A stretch of 64,000 bases of DNA from Mucilaginibacter conchicola (GTDB lineage: Bacteria; Bacteroidota; Bacteroidia; Sphingobacteriales; Sphingobacteriaceae): contig NZ_QWDC01000001.1 in NCBI RefSeq assembly GCF_003432115.1, positions 558,001-622,000 of the forward strand, read 5' to 3'. Shown one piece after another: positions 43,187 through 51,551 of this stretch. The notes under the pieces are model-generated. The model did not search any database and was not told the DNA's origin. It saw nothing but the letters and a program-made list of their open reading frames with translations. Positions within the stretch are counted from its first letter, which is position 1. Each line of letters begins with the position of its first letter. The translations under genes were made by a program, and so were the position numbers.

Positions 43187-46100
43187 TTAAAGTGTTACAT
43201 CCAAACCAAAACCATAGTAAACCGGCAGCGGGTATGAACGGGCACTATTAGCACCACCGGCAGTAACGTTACCGTTTAACTCGCTCGATTCCGGATCAAT
43301 AAATTTCATTGGCGAGAAGGTTAGTACGTTTTGGCCTGTAGCGTAAACCCTAACTTTTCTCATGCCGATCTTTTTGGCTATGCCCATTGGCAATGTGTAA
43401 CCAACCTGCACGTTTTTAACCCTCAGGTATTTACCATCAAACAGGTACATATCAGACCCTCTGCGGAAGTTATTCTCGTTTGATTGGCTGCCGCTTGCTG
43501 CAAGTCGGGGGTAACGTGCATCAGGGTTTTGAGGAGTCCAGTAATCTAACTGATGTTGGTAAATAACCTGCGAGTAATTTACGTGGAACGGCTCAACCTG
43601 TTCGCCGCGTACAAACATGTTACGTTTGCCAACACCTTGCAAAAACAGGTTAAAGTCGAAGTTTTTAACGTTAAGGTTGTAAGTAAAACCAAAGGTTAAA
43701 CGCGGAAAACCACTGCCAAAAACAAACTTATCGTTATCATCGATTACACCGTCACCGTTTACATCAACATAGCGATTATCGCCGGGGCCTACAGTTAAAC
43801 CTGCAGGTTTAGGGCCGTTGTTCACCTCATCAAGATTTTGGAAATAGCCATCGCGCTTTAACGCCACGTATGAACCAATTGGTAAGCCAACTTTATTTAA
43901 AAGCTGCATCTCATCATACGTCCTTAACTGGTCGCCGCCTTCCAGTTTTAACACTTTGTTTTTGGTATCGCCTACGTTAAATGCAAAACTGTGATTAAAC
44001 GCGCCGGTTTTAACGCGGTAGTTAACGTTGATCTCCCAACCCCGGTTTTGTACCTCGCCAGCGTTGTAATCTCTTGCCGGTGCGCCCCAAACACCCGGTA
44101 CAACGGGTGGCAACAAAATATCGCGGGTAATTTTATTAAAGTAGTCTATACCAACCGTAAGGCTATTTTTAAAGAAGGTTAAATCGGCACCGATGTTTAA
44201 TGTTGACGCGCGTTCCCATCTGATATCAGGATTGGCAAATTTTATATCGATGATGCTAACCGGTTGCCCGTTAAACGAGTAATAATCGCCTGATGTGAGG
44301 TAGTTATCAAGAAACTGATACTCGGGCACGCTTTGGTTACCCAAAATACCATAAGATGCACGCAGCTTTACATCACCAAATTTTTCACGGTAGTTTTCCA
44401 TGAAGCTTTCCTCAGTTAAACGGTAACCCGCGGTTACTGATGGGAAGAATGCATCGCGGTTTTGCTTCGCGAATTTTGACGAAGCATCTACCCTGAAATC
44501 GCCCTCTACATAATACCTGTTTTTGTAATTGTATGATGCACGACCAAATACCGAGTTCAAACTATTCTCGGTAGTGTTGCTATTTGTACCGTTTGATGAT
44601 GTTTCTATCACCGTACCGGTAGTTGGTGTACCTAACTCAGGATCAGTGAATTTCATTCTCAGGTAGTTAGCTTCCCTGGTGTACGATTCATTGGCAACAC
44701 CCACTAACACATCAATGTTATGATCTTTTGCAATGGTTTTGGTGTATTGCGCCAGAAATTGCGAGTTGATGAAAAGTATCTTTTCGTTTTCGTCTGCCGT
44801 GTTGCGGTCTGCACCGTAAACGCCTTTAGGAAGAAAGTTTACCTGCATTACCCTATTAAACATGTGGTTATTAGTGAAGTTTCCACCAAAGACACCTTTC
44901 AGTTTAAAGTCTTTGGTAACGTTAAGTTCTGCAGTTAGGTTACCCAAAACGTTATCGTTATCGCGTTTGCGGTAACCGCCTTTTTCAAGGATACCAAGCG
45001 GGTTAAACTCAGCCAATACATCATTGGTTAAATAATTACCGTTTGCATCTTTAATTGGGTAATAAGTAGGTGTACGACCGGCATCTACGATCAACGTACC
45101 GGTTTGAGACGAATGTTCTTTAATCTCGGTACGCGCATAACTTAAAGTACTGGTCACTTTTAATTTACCAAACTCAGAGTTAAGGTTCATACGGTAGTTA
45201 TATCTGCGAAGGCCATAATTTGGGCCAACCAGGTTGCTACGCTGATCCATTACACCGGCTGATACAAGGTACGATGATGTGGCATTACCGCCTGTTAAAC
45301 TAAGGTTGTGGTTCTGCTGTACTGCGTTTTGCAATATCTCGTCCAAAAACCATTTGTGATCGCCTTCTTGTTGAAACTGGCGAATCTGCTCCGGACTGTA
45401 AATAGGTGTTAAGCCGGCATTTACCACAGCCTCGTTACGCAGCATGGCGTTTTCCCATGAATGTACCGGTTTGTAACCTACTTTTGGCACCTGCACACCT
45501 GCCTGTCCGTTATAGGTAAGTGTTGCTGCGCTGTTTTTGCTACCTTTTTTAGTGGTTATCAAAATAACACCATTTGAAGACCGTGATCCATAAATTGCGG
45601 CGCTACCTGCATCTTTCAGGATAGAAACCGTTTCAATATCGTTAGGGTTCAGCAGGTTAATGTCACCACCGGTTATACCGTCGATAACAACTAAGGGGTC
45701 TGTGTTACCGAAGGTGCCTACACCCCTTATGTTAAGCGTTTGGCCGGCACCCGGTTCATTGCTTTTTTGCTGAATAATTAAGTTTGGCGATGTACCCTGT
45801 AAAGCCTGCGTTAAGTTAACCGACGGCTTGCCTTCTATAGCCTTAGCTGTTATCTGATCAACCGCGCCGATAAGGTTTACCCTTTTTTGGGTGCCATAAC
45901 CTACTACTACAACCTCGTTCAATGAGTTTTGAGCCCCCCTAAGTTGTATTTTAAAGTTGGTTTGGTTGCCAACAGATATCTCCTGGCTCTCGAAACCAAT
46001 AAAGCTGAATACCAAAACAGCATCAGGACCAGGTGCATCAAGCGCAAACCTACCATTAACATCAGTTACGGTACCCGTACCAGTTCCTTTTATTTTAACG

Positions 46101-46573
46101 CTTACCCCCGGTAAAGCAAGGCCGGTATCATCAACTACTGTACCTTGCACGCGTATCGCGTTTTGAGCGCCTACGGTAGTCCCGTTATAGGTTGTAGCTT
46201 CGCTCTTGTCTGAGATAACAACTACGTCATCAATTATTTTATAACCCAGGTTAAACGGAGTTAAAACCTGATCGAGCACTTCTTTAACGCTCTTGTTATT
46301 TACGTTTACATTTACCTTGTAACTCTGCTTTAACAAGTTATCTGCGTAAGCAAATTTAACTTGGTTGTTAGATGCAATTTTATCAAGCACATCCGCAAGC
46401 TTTTGGTTTTTAACCTGTAGCGTTACGTTTTGCTCCAAAAATCTCTGTCCGTATGATGTATCGGCAATAGCAGTTAAACACATCAAACAAACTACAAAGC
46501 AGGCAAGCGAGGTATATTTCATTAATATTAATACATAACGAACTACTCCATTTGATAATAGAGATATATTCAT
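43187..46573 (-). CDS. SusC/RagA-family TonB-dependent transporter with STN domain
   Basis: About 1128 residues from the ATG at 46573 (MNISLLSNGVV). Order: signal peptide, STN domain (~45-110: VTLQVKNQKLADVLDKIAS) for signalling to FecR, carboxypeptidase-regulatory-like domain (~135-210), TonB box and plug beginning NEVVVVGYGTQKR, then the 22-strand barrel ending in YGFGLDVTL. The STN domain means it both imports and signals: substrate binding would release the ECF sigma factor through FecR. Upstream leader carries the antisense RNA signals noted separately. Confidence 0.97.
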   Translation of the reverse strand: MNISLLSNGVVRYVLILMKYTSLACFVVCLMCLTAIADTSYGQRFLEQNVTLQVKNQKLADVLDKIASNNQVKFAYADNLLKQSYKVNVNVNNKSVKEVLDQVLTPFNLGYKIIDDVVVISDKSEATTYNGTTVGAQNAIRVQGTVVDDTGLALPGVSVKIKGTGTGTVTDVNGRFALDAPGPDAVLVFSFIGFESQEISVGNQTNFKIQLRGAQNSLNEVVVVGYGTQKRVNLIGAVDQITAKAIEGKPSVNLTQALQGTSPNLIIQQKSNEPGAGQTLNIRGVGTFGNTDPLVVIDGITGGDINLLNPNDIETVSILKDAGSAAIYGSRSSNGVILITTKKGSKNSAATLTYNGQAGVQVPKVGYKPVHSWENAMLRNEAVVNAGLTPIYSPEQIRQFQQEGDHKWFLDEILQNAVQQNHNLSLTGGNATSSYLVSAGVMDQRSNLVGPNYGLRRYNYRMNLNSEFGKLKVTSTLSYARTEIKEHSSQTGTLIVDAGRTPTYYPIKDANGNYLTNDVLAEFNPLGILEKGGYRKRDNDNVLGNLTAELNVTKDFKLKGVFGGNFTNNHMFNRVMQVNFLPKGVYGADRNTADENEKILFINSQFLAQYTKTIAKDHNIDVLVGVANESYTREANYLRMKFTDPELGTPTTGTVIETSSNGTNSNTTENSLNSVFGRASYNYKNRYYVEGDFRVDASSKFAKQNRDAFFPSVTAGYRLTEESFMENYREKFGDVKLRASYGILGNQSVPEYQFLDNYLTSGDYYSFNGQPVSIIDIKFANPDIRWERASTLNIGADLTFFKNSLTVGIDYFNKITRDILLPPVVPGVWGAPARDYNAGEVQNRGWEINVNYRVKTGAFNHSFAFNVGDTKNKVLKLEGGDQLRTYDEMQLLNKVGLPIGSYVALKRDGYFQNLDEVNNGPKPAGLTVGPGDNRYVDVNGDGVIDDNDKFVFGSGFPRLTFGFTYNLNVKNFDFNLFLQGVGKRNMFVRGEQVEPFHVNYSQVIYQHQLDYWTPQNPDARYPRLAASGSQSNENNFRRGSDMYLFDGKYLRVKNVQVGYTLPMGIAKKIGMRKVRVYATGQNVLTFSPMKFIDPESSELNGNVTAGGANSARSYPLPVYYGFGLDVTL

Positions 46574-46580
46574 AGATTTG
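46551..46580 (+). promoter_or_regulatory. Bacteroidota-type promoter antisense to susC start
   Basis: TTTG (46551-46554), 18 nt, TAGATTTG (46573-46580) on the plus strand matches the -33/-7 consensus TTTG...TAnnTTTG. It overlaps the susC start codon on the other strand and points away from susC toward the terminator at 46671-46707. Confidence 0.55.
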
Positions 46581-46585
46581 AATAA

Positions 46586-46707
46586 ATTAAAGTGTTTGAA
46601 ATTCAAGTGATACGCTAAAGAATTCGACCCTCTTGGCGCGTACACTTAATAATAACCCGGCATTTTAATCACCCTGTTCAAATGCCCATTTGATCAGGGT
46701 TTTTTTA
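46586..46707 (+). ncRNA. Candidate ~120-nt cis-antisense RNA to the susC leader
   Basis: Bounded by the plus-strand promoter at 46551-46580 and the plus-strand terminator at 46671-46707, with no open frame of note. It would be fully complementary to the 5' leader of the sus mRNA. Antisense RNAs in this position repress PUL operons in Bacteroides (DonS-type). The start point is estimated from the -7 box. Confidence 0.5.
46671..46707 (+). terminator. Intrinsic terminator, plus strand, in the susC leader
   Basis: ACCCTG...CAGGGT arms with an inner TCAAATG/CATTTGA stem (14 bp with one mismatch, 46671-46700), followed by T7 on the plus strand. No T-run follows on the minus strand, so it faces against the sus operon. 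Confidence 0.85.
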
Positions 46708-46790
46708 TGTATTTATGTCCTCATTCAATATTTAATTTAGGTTAATGGATTTTGGTTATCTATTAATTACAATTGGTTTTTCTTCTTTAA

Positions 46791-47738
46791 TCAGCAGCCT
46801 TTGCCTGTTAGTTTATAGCTATTTCCGTCAGTACTCTGTACTGCCTTTCCCTTCACCAGTTTGGCTACTATTTTCATCACATTTTGTAATGATACATTGG
46901 TAAAATTGGCCGTTATTGAACATTGCGCCAGGTTGCTATCAGCCTTAACCTGTACACCAAAGCGGCGCTGTATAACGCTCAGTACTTCGGCCAAAGGCAT
47001 ATTCTTCACAATAAAGTTGCCTTCTTTCCAACCAGCCAAAGCTGTTATATCTACATTTTCGGCAATGGTGGCTACGCGTGTTTTCTTATCAAAAAGCACT
47101 TCCTGCCTGGGTGTAAGGAAAACGGTTTTATTGGCAGGCGCTATCACACCTACCTTACCGGTAGCAACATCAACCTTTACAAAGCTTTCTTCGGGATAAG
47201 CCTTTACGTTGAAACTTGTACCCAATACCTGTGTACGTACATCGCCGGTACGTACAATAAACGGCATCTTATCATCATGAGCAACCTCTAAAAAGGCCTC
47301 TCCTGTTATTATTATCTCTCTTTTATCGCCACGGAAAGTTTCGGGATAACTCATTTTGCTATCCCCGTTAAGCCAAACTTTGGTACCGTCTGATAGCGTA
47401 AAACTGGCCACCTGCTTACCACCGGTAGTTAGCTCCTTCTGCGCAATTGGCGATACCACATCCATCACCTGGTTCTTATTCTGATATAATAAACCAGCGG
47501 TTACAATCACTGCAATAACCGAAGCGGCGGCTATCCATCTTTTCTTAACATTATTTTTGTACGCCGGCATAGCGTCAATCTGATCGGTAATGCGGCTGTA
47601 TACAGCATTACGGTCAAAATCAGAAGCGTCCGCTTCCTTGCCCAGTTCCAACTCGTCAAAATATTTTTGAACAAGGTTTTCCTGCAAAGCGCGGTCTTTG
47701 GCCTCTATTTTTTTTCTCAGAAAAGTGAACTTTCTCAT
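46791..47738 (-). CDS. FecR-family anti-sigma factor
   Basis: About 315 residues from the ATG at 47738 (MRKFTFLRKK). Cytoplasmic N-domain (~1-70) for sigma binding, one membrane helix (RWIAAASVIAVIVTAGLLY), then the periplasmic FecR domain (SFTLSDGTKVWLNGDSKMSYPE, GEAFLEVAHD, VLGTSFNVKAY) and the DUF4974/STN-like C-terminal domain (NMPLAEVLSVIQRRFG). Receives the signal from the SusC STN domain. Separated from its ECF sigma gene by a gene on the opposite strand, which is unusual. Confidence 0.95.
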   Translation of the reverse strand: MRKFTFLRKKIEAKDRALQENLVQKYFDELELGKEADASDFDRNAVYSRITDQIDAMPAYKNNVKKRWIAAASVIAVIVTAGLLYQNKNQVMDVVSPIAQKELTTGGKQVASFTLSDGTKVWLNGDSKMSYPETFRGDKREIIITGEAFLEVAHDDKMPFIVRTGDVRTQVLGTSFNVKAYPEESFVKVDVATGKVGVIAPANKTVFLTPRQEVLFDKKTRVATIAENVDITALAGWKEGNFIVKNMPLAEVLSVIQRRFGVQVKADSNLAQCSITANFTNVSLQNVMKIVAKLVKGKAVQSTDGNSYKLTGKGC

Positions 47739-47877
47739 TCGGTTTATAGTTGTAAGATGCTGCACATTGGGCTACCCCCCAAGGCAATTGAAAATATTTT
47801 TAAGATTTTTAAAACAATTTGTTTTTTGCTTATTTAAGCAATTTATATTGCAACGTTTCTTTGCCTGTTATTACACC

Positions 47878-48234
47878 ATGTTCAAGCGTTCCACTCCCAT
47901 ATTAGCTTCTTTAGATAAAGCCGCAACAATATCATTCTATACCCAAAAACTCGGCTTTAACCTCAAAGAAGAAAACAACGGCTACCTGGTATTTGAGCGC
48001 GATGATATCCATGTGCATTTATTCCCCTGCAGCAATCCTGATGAATGCCGCAACATGGGCTGTTATATTTATGTAACCGATATTGAATCGCTATACACAA
48101 TGTATCAAAATGCAGAGATCATACACCCTAATGGGCCACTTCAATTAATGCCATGGGGATTACGACAATTCGCCGTGACAGATAATAATGGCAACATCAT
48201 ATACTTTGCTGATGATAAGCCTGTAGCTTCTTAG
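47878..48234 (+). CDS. VOC (glyoxalase/bleomycin-resistance) family protein
   Basis: 118 residues from the ATG at 47878 (MFKRSTPILASLDK); the longer upstream frame is rejected because the VOC fold begins here. One beta-alpha-beta-beta-beta pair is visible: SFYTQKLGFN, YLVFERDDIHVHLFPC, then WGLRQFAVTDNNGNIIYFAD, whose final part matches the usual DPDGN..F motif. Acts in relatives as a lyase or antibiotic-binding protein. It lies on the plus strand between the ECF sigma and fecR genes and its end overlaps the sigma gene end by four bases. Confidence 0.88.
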   Translation: MFKRSTPILASLDKAATISFYTQKLGFNLKEENNGYLVFERDDIHVHLFPCSNPDECRNMGCYIYVTDIESLYTMYQNAEIIHPNGPLQLMPWGLRQFAVTDNNGNIIYFADDKPVAS

Positions 48235-48818
48235 AACAATTGCAACAACAAAGCAGCTATAACAACAGGCAGATAATCTGTTAAACCGGTGCGCAGGTGG
48301 CGAAGGGCGATGGTCATTTGGTTCTCTACGGTTTTTACAGAAATATTTAAACGCAGGGCAATCTCCTTGTTGGTCAAATACTCTTTACGGCTTAGTGTAA
48401 ATATCTCGCGGCAACGATCAGGCAGGCGCCCAACGTTTTCTTCCAGTATGGCAGCAATATCGCTTTGTAATACTTTACTATCGGTGCTGTAACGCTCTGT
48501 TAACATGGCAATGGCCGAAAGATCTAATGTGGCTTTCTTGGCACGGATATACATCAGCACCCTGTTCTTGATAGCCACTTTAAGGTACCATTCTAAAGAT
48601 GAGATATTGAGCGACGAACGTTTGGCCCACAGATCAACAAACAACTCCTGTACAAGGTCTTCGCAAACATCCTTATCGCGGAACAAATTGTAGGCAACGG
48701 CGTAAACTTTTGAGGAATACTTATTGTATATCACCTCAAAGGCCATACGGTCGTCGTCCCGCAGCAAACTAAGCAAGTCTGCATCGGGCCACATCTGATA
48801 TTCCTTCAGTGGGTACAT
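48231..48818 (-). CDS. ECF sigma-70 factor (Bacteroidota SusC-associated type)
   Basis: 195 residues. Region 2 spans ~25-90 (AFEVIYNKYSSKVYAVAYNLF, EDLVQELFVDLWAKR), region 4 ~130-180 (LPDRCREIFTLSRKEYLTNKEIALRLNISVKTVENQMTIALRHLR, cited as landmarks), followed by a hydrophobic tail YLPVVIAALLLQLF typical of the Bacteroidetes expansion family. Presumed to transcribe fecR and the sus operon once freed by FecR. Confidence 0.95.
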   Translation of the reverse strand: MYPLKEYQMWPDADLLSLLRDDDRMAFEVIYNKYSSKVYAVAYNLFRDKDVCEDLVQELFVDLWAKRSSLNISSLEWYLKVAIKNRVLMYIRAKKATLDLSAIAMLTERYSTDSKVLQSDIAAILEENVGRLPDRCREIFTLSRKEYLTNKEIALRLNISVKTVENQMTIALRHLRTGLTDYLPVVIAALLLQLF

Positions 48819-48936
48819 AGCGAAAACGAAACGGTTTGTTGATTAAAATTGGTAAGGCATAATTACAAAGTTTATTTGAAATTTAAAATACCTTAGTGTA
48901 AATCGTTGTGAGATTTTATGGATAGCTTTACGATGC

Positions 48937-48952
48937 TTGTAAAACCTTACAA
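48937..48952. promoter_or_regulatory. 16-bp inverted repeat upstream of the MFS gene
   Basis: TTGTAA-AACC-TTACAA, sixteen bases before the MFS start codon. Possible operator; it resembles but does not match BirA boxes. No regulator gene is adjacent. Confidence 0.35.
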
Positions 48953-48967
48953 ACAATATTGTTAACT

Positions 48968-50530
48968 ATGGCAACGGTAGCGTTAAACAGCAAGGCCGGT
49001 AAATGGGTAATGGTGTCATGCATAATGGCATCGGCAATGGCATTTATTGATGGCACTGCCTTAAATGTTGTATTACCCGCCCTGCAGAAAAGCCTTAACG
49101 CCGGCGCCACTGATCTTTTCTGGCTTCTTAATGCTTACTTACTTATACTTGCTTCGCTTATTCTTATAGGTGGTTCGCTGGGCGATAAGTTTGGCCGTAA
49201 GAAGGTATTTATGGCAGGCATATTTGTGTTCATCTGTGGGTCGGCGGCGTGTGGCTTTGCAAAAGATATTACCTGGCTTATTGTTTTTAGGGTACTGCAG
49301 GGATTAGGCGGAGCTTTTATGATACCCGGCAGTTTATCGCTCATCTCCTCTTCTATCAACGCAAAAGAACGCGGCAAAGCCATTGGCACATGGTCGGCAT
49401 TTACTACGGTGGTTACCATGGGCGGGCCAATTTTAGGTGGCGCTTTCGCAGATGCAGGTTTATGGCGATATATTTTCTTTATTAATGTACCAATAGGTGT
49501 AGCAGCACTTACCATCCTTTGGAAACAAGTTGCCGAAAGCCGCGAAACTGATGAGAACCCGTCTATAGACATTTGGGGCGCTGTGGCCATTGCGCTTGGG
49601 CTGGCAACACTTACATTCGGCTTTCTGCAGATGCCTGCACTTGGTTTGCAACATTGGCAGGTTTATGGATCAATAGCTACGGGGGTGTTATTGCTCATCA
49701 TCTTCATTATCATTGAAAAGAAAAGCAACCACCCGATGATGCCCTTGCAGCTTTTCAAAAACCTCACTTTTAGCGGGGCTAATCTGCTAACGCTGTTTTT
49801 GTATGCAGGACTTGGTGCAGGCATGCTATTCATGGGTTTAAACATGGTACAAGTGCAAGGTTATAGTCAGCTACAATCGGGATTAACCTTTTTGCCTTTT
49901 ACTTTGCTGATGATAGGCATTGCCCGCTTTGCCGGTGCGCTGGCCGATAAGCATGGCCCAAGGTTATTTTTAATTGGTGGGCCCGCCCTTGCGGGCGTTG
50001 GCTTACTTGTGCTGTCATTCATTAAACAAACCGCCGGGCCGTCTGATTATTGGACCACTTTCTTCCCCGGTATCATCCTATTTGGCTTGGGCATGTCGTT
50101 CACGGTATCGCCGTTAACCGCTGCGGTAATGGGTTCGGTGAGTGAGCATTTCTCAGGCGTAGCATCGGGCGTAAACAATGCCATTACACGAGTTGCCAAT
50201 GTTTTTGCTAACGCGATATTGGGCGCACTGGCTGTTGTATTTTTCTTTGGCGCGCTGCAAAATCAGTTAAAGGATATACAACTTAGCAATAATACAAAGC
50301 AAGAAGTTATGCAACAAAGCAGTAACCTCGGCAATGCTAAACCGCCTAACAATATCCCGGGAAACGAAAAACAAACTATAGAAAAGGCCTACAAACAAAG
50401 CTTTATTTCGGCCTACGGCAACGTGATGCGCATATCTGCGCTGCTTGCTTTTACCGGCGCTTTAATGGGCGTTCTTTTTATCAGAAACAGTGCTGTAAAA
50501 CAACAAACTAACAAAGCACCATCAGAATAA
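48968..50530 (+). CDS. DHA2-family (14-TM) MFS drug exporter
   Basis: 520 residues from the ATG at 48968 (MATVALNSKAGKWV). Fourteen hydrophobic helices with motif A GGSLGDKFGRKKVF between helices 2 and 3, motif B-like VLQGLGGAFMIPGSL, and motif C GPILGGAFADAGLWRYIFFINVPIG (read in parts) in helix 5, as in EmrB/QacA proton-driven multidrug exporters. No companion membrane-fusion protein is encoded nearby. Followed by an unrelated exported isomerase-like gene. Confidence 0.92.
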   Translation: MATVALNSKAGKWVMVSCIMASAMAFIDGTALNVVLPALQKSLNAGATDLFWLLNAYLLILASLILIGGSLGDKFGRKKVFMAGIFVFICGSAACGFAKDITWLIVFRVLQGLGGAFMIPGSLSLISSSINAKERGKAIGTWSAFTTVVTMGGPILGGAFADAGLWRYIFFINVPIGVAALTILWKQVAESRETDENPSIDIWGAVAIALGLATLTFGFLQMPALGLQHWQVYGSIATGVLLLIIFIIIEKKSNHPMMPLQLFKNLTFSGANLLTLFLYAGLGAGMLFMGLNMVQVQGYSQLQSGLTFLPFTLLMIGIARFAGALADKHGPRLFLIGGPALAGVGLLVLSFIKQTAGPSDYWTTFFPGIILFGLGMSFTVSPLTAAVMGSVSEHFSGVASGVNNAITRVANVFANAILGALAVVFFFGALQNQLKDIQLSNNTKQEVMQQSSNLGNAKPPNNIPGNEKQTIEKAYKQSFISAYGNVMRISALLAFTGALMGVLFIRNSAVKQQTNKAPSE

Positions 50531-50606
50531 ATCACAGTACGGCATAGTAATAAGCCTAAAAAATGTGATATTACGGGCGCTTATTAACCTATTTTAAACC
50601 ATACCA

Positions 50607-51551
50607 ATGAACAGAGGGAGCTTTTTAAAGAATAGCGCGCTTGCCGCGGGTGCAGTATTAACGGGCAATGCCGTTTTAGGCAGCACAGCCACAAGTTGTA
50701 ATAATGATAACAACTTAGCCACAGCGGCTGCAGGCAAAACTTTTAACCTTAACTACGCCCCGCACGATGGCATGTTTAAAAACTCGGCCGGTGCTGATTT
50801 TCTTGATCAGATCAAATTTATGTACGATCAAGGGTTTCGTTCTATAGAGGATAATGGTATGGCCGGCCGTACTGCTGCCGAGCAGGAAAAAATAGGCAGC
50901 CTGCTTTCAAAGTTAGGGATGCAAATGGGCGTATTTGTTGTTGACAAAGGCGGCAATGGCGCCAACACTTTAGCCGCCGGCAAGCAAGAATATATCGACA
51001 TCTTTTTAAAAGGCTGCCGCCAGGCGGTTGAGGTATCAAAACGCTGCGGCGGCAAACTTGCAACTGTAGTGCCAGGCGATTTCCAACGCAACCTGCCTCT
51101 GGATATACAGAATGCAAACGTAATTACTGCGCTACGCAAAGGTGCCGAAATATTAGAACCACATGGCATTGTGATGGTGCTGGAACCTTTAAGCGATACG
51201 CCCGACCTTTACCTGCGTACATCAGCACAAACGTATATGATATGTAAGGGCGTTAACAGCCCATCGTGCAAAATATTGTATGATATGTACCACATGGCCA
51301 AAAACGAAGGCAACCTCATCAATAACATTAAATTAACCTGGGACGAGATAGGCTATTTCCAGATAGGCGACAATCCGGGCCGTAACGAACCTACCACCGG
51401 CGAGGTAAACTATAAGAACATCTTCAAATTTTTGCATGAGAAGGGCTACAAAGGTGTGTTAGGTATGGAGCACGGCAACTCGCGCCCGGGTAAAGAAGGC
51501 GAACAACGTGTGATACAGGCCTACCGCGAAAGCGATAACTTCATCGGATAA
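50607..51551 (+). CDS. Exported TIM-barrel isomerase/epimerase (hydroxypyruvate isomerase-like)
   Basis: 314 residues. N-terminal MNRGSFLKNSALAAGAVLTG resembles a Tat-type or lipoprotein leader used by periplasmic sugar isomerases. The remainder is an AP-endonuclease-2-like (beta/alpha)8 barrel: LNYAPHDGMF, VLEPLSDTPDLYL, ILYDMYHMAKNEG, FQIGDNPGRNEPTTGEVNY and LGMEHGNSRPG, whose His/Glu/Asp residues form the metal site of the hydroxypyruvate isomerase group. Substrate not known. Its 3' end overlaps the convergent T9SS gene by 11 bases. Confidence 0.87.
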   Translation: MNRGSFLKNSALAAGAVLTGNAVLGSTATSCNNDNNLATAAAGKTFNLNYAPHDGMFKNSAGADFLDQIKFMYDQGFRSIEDNGMAGRTAAEQEKIGSLLSKLGMQMGVFVVDKGGNGANTLAAGKQEYIDIFLKGCRQAVEVSKRCGGKLATVVPGDFQRNLPLDIQNANVITALRKGAEILEPHGIVMVLEPLSDTPDLYLRTSAQTYMICKGVNSPSCKILYDMYHMAKNEGNLINNIKLTWDEIGYFQIGDNPGRNEPTTGEVNYKNIFKFLHEKGYKGVLGMEHGNSRPGKEGEQRVIQAYRESDNFIG

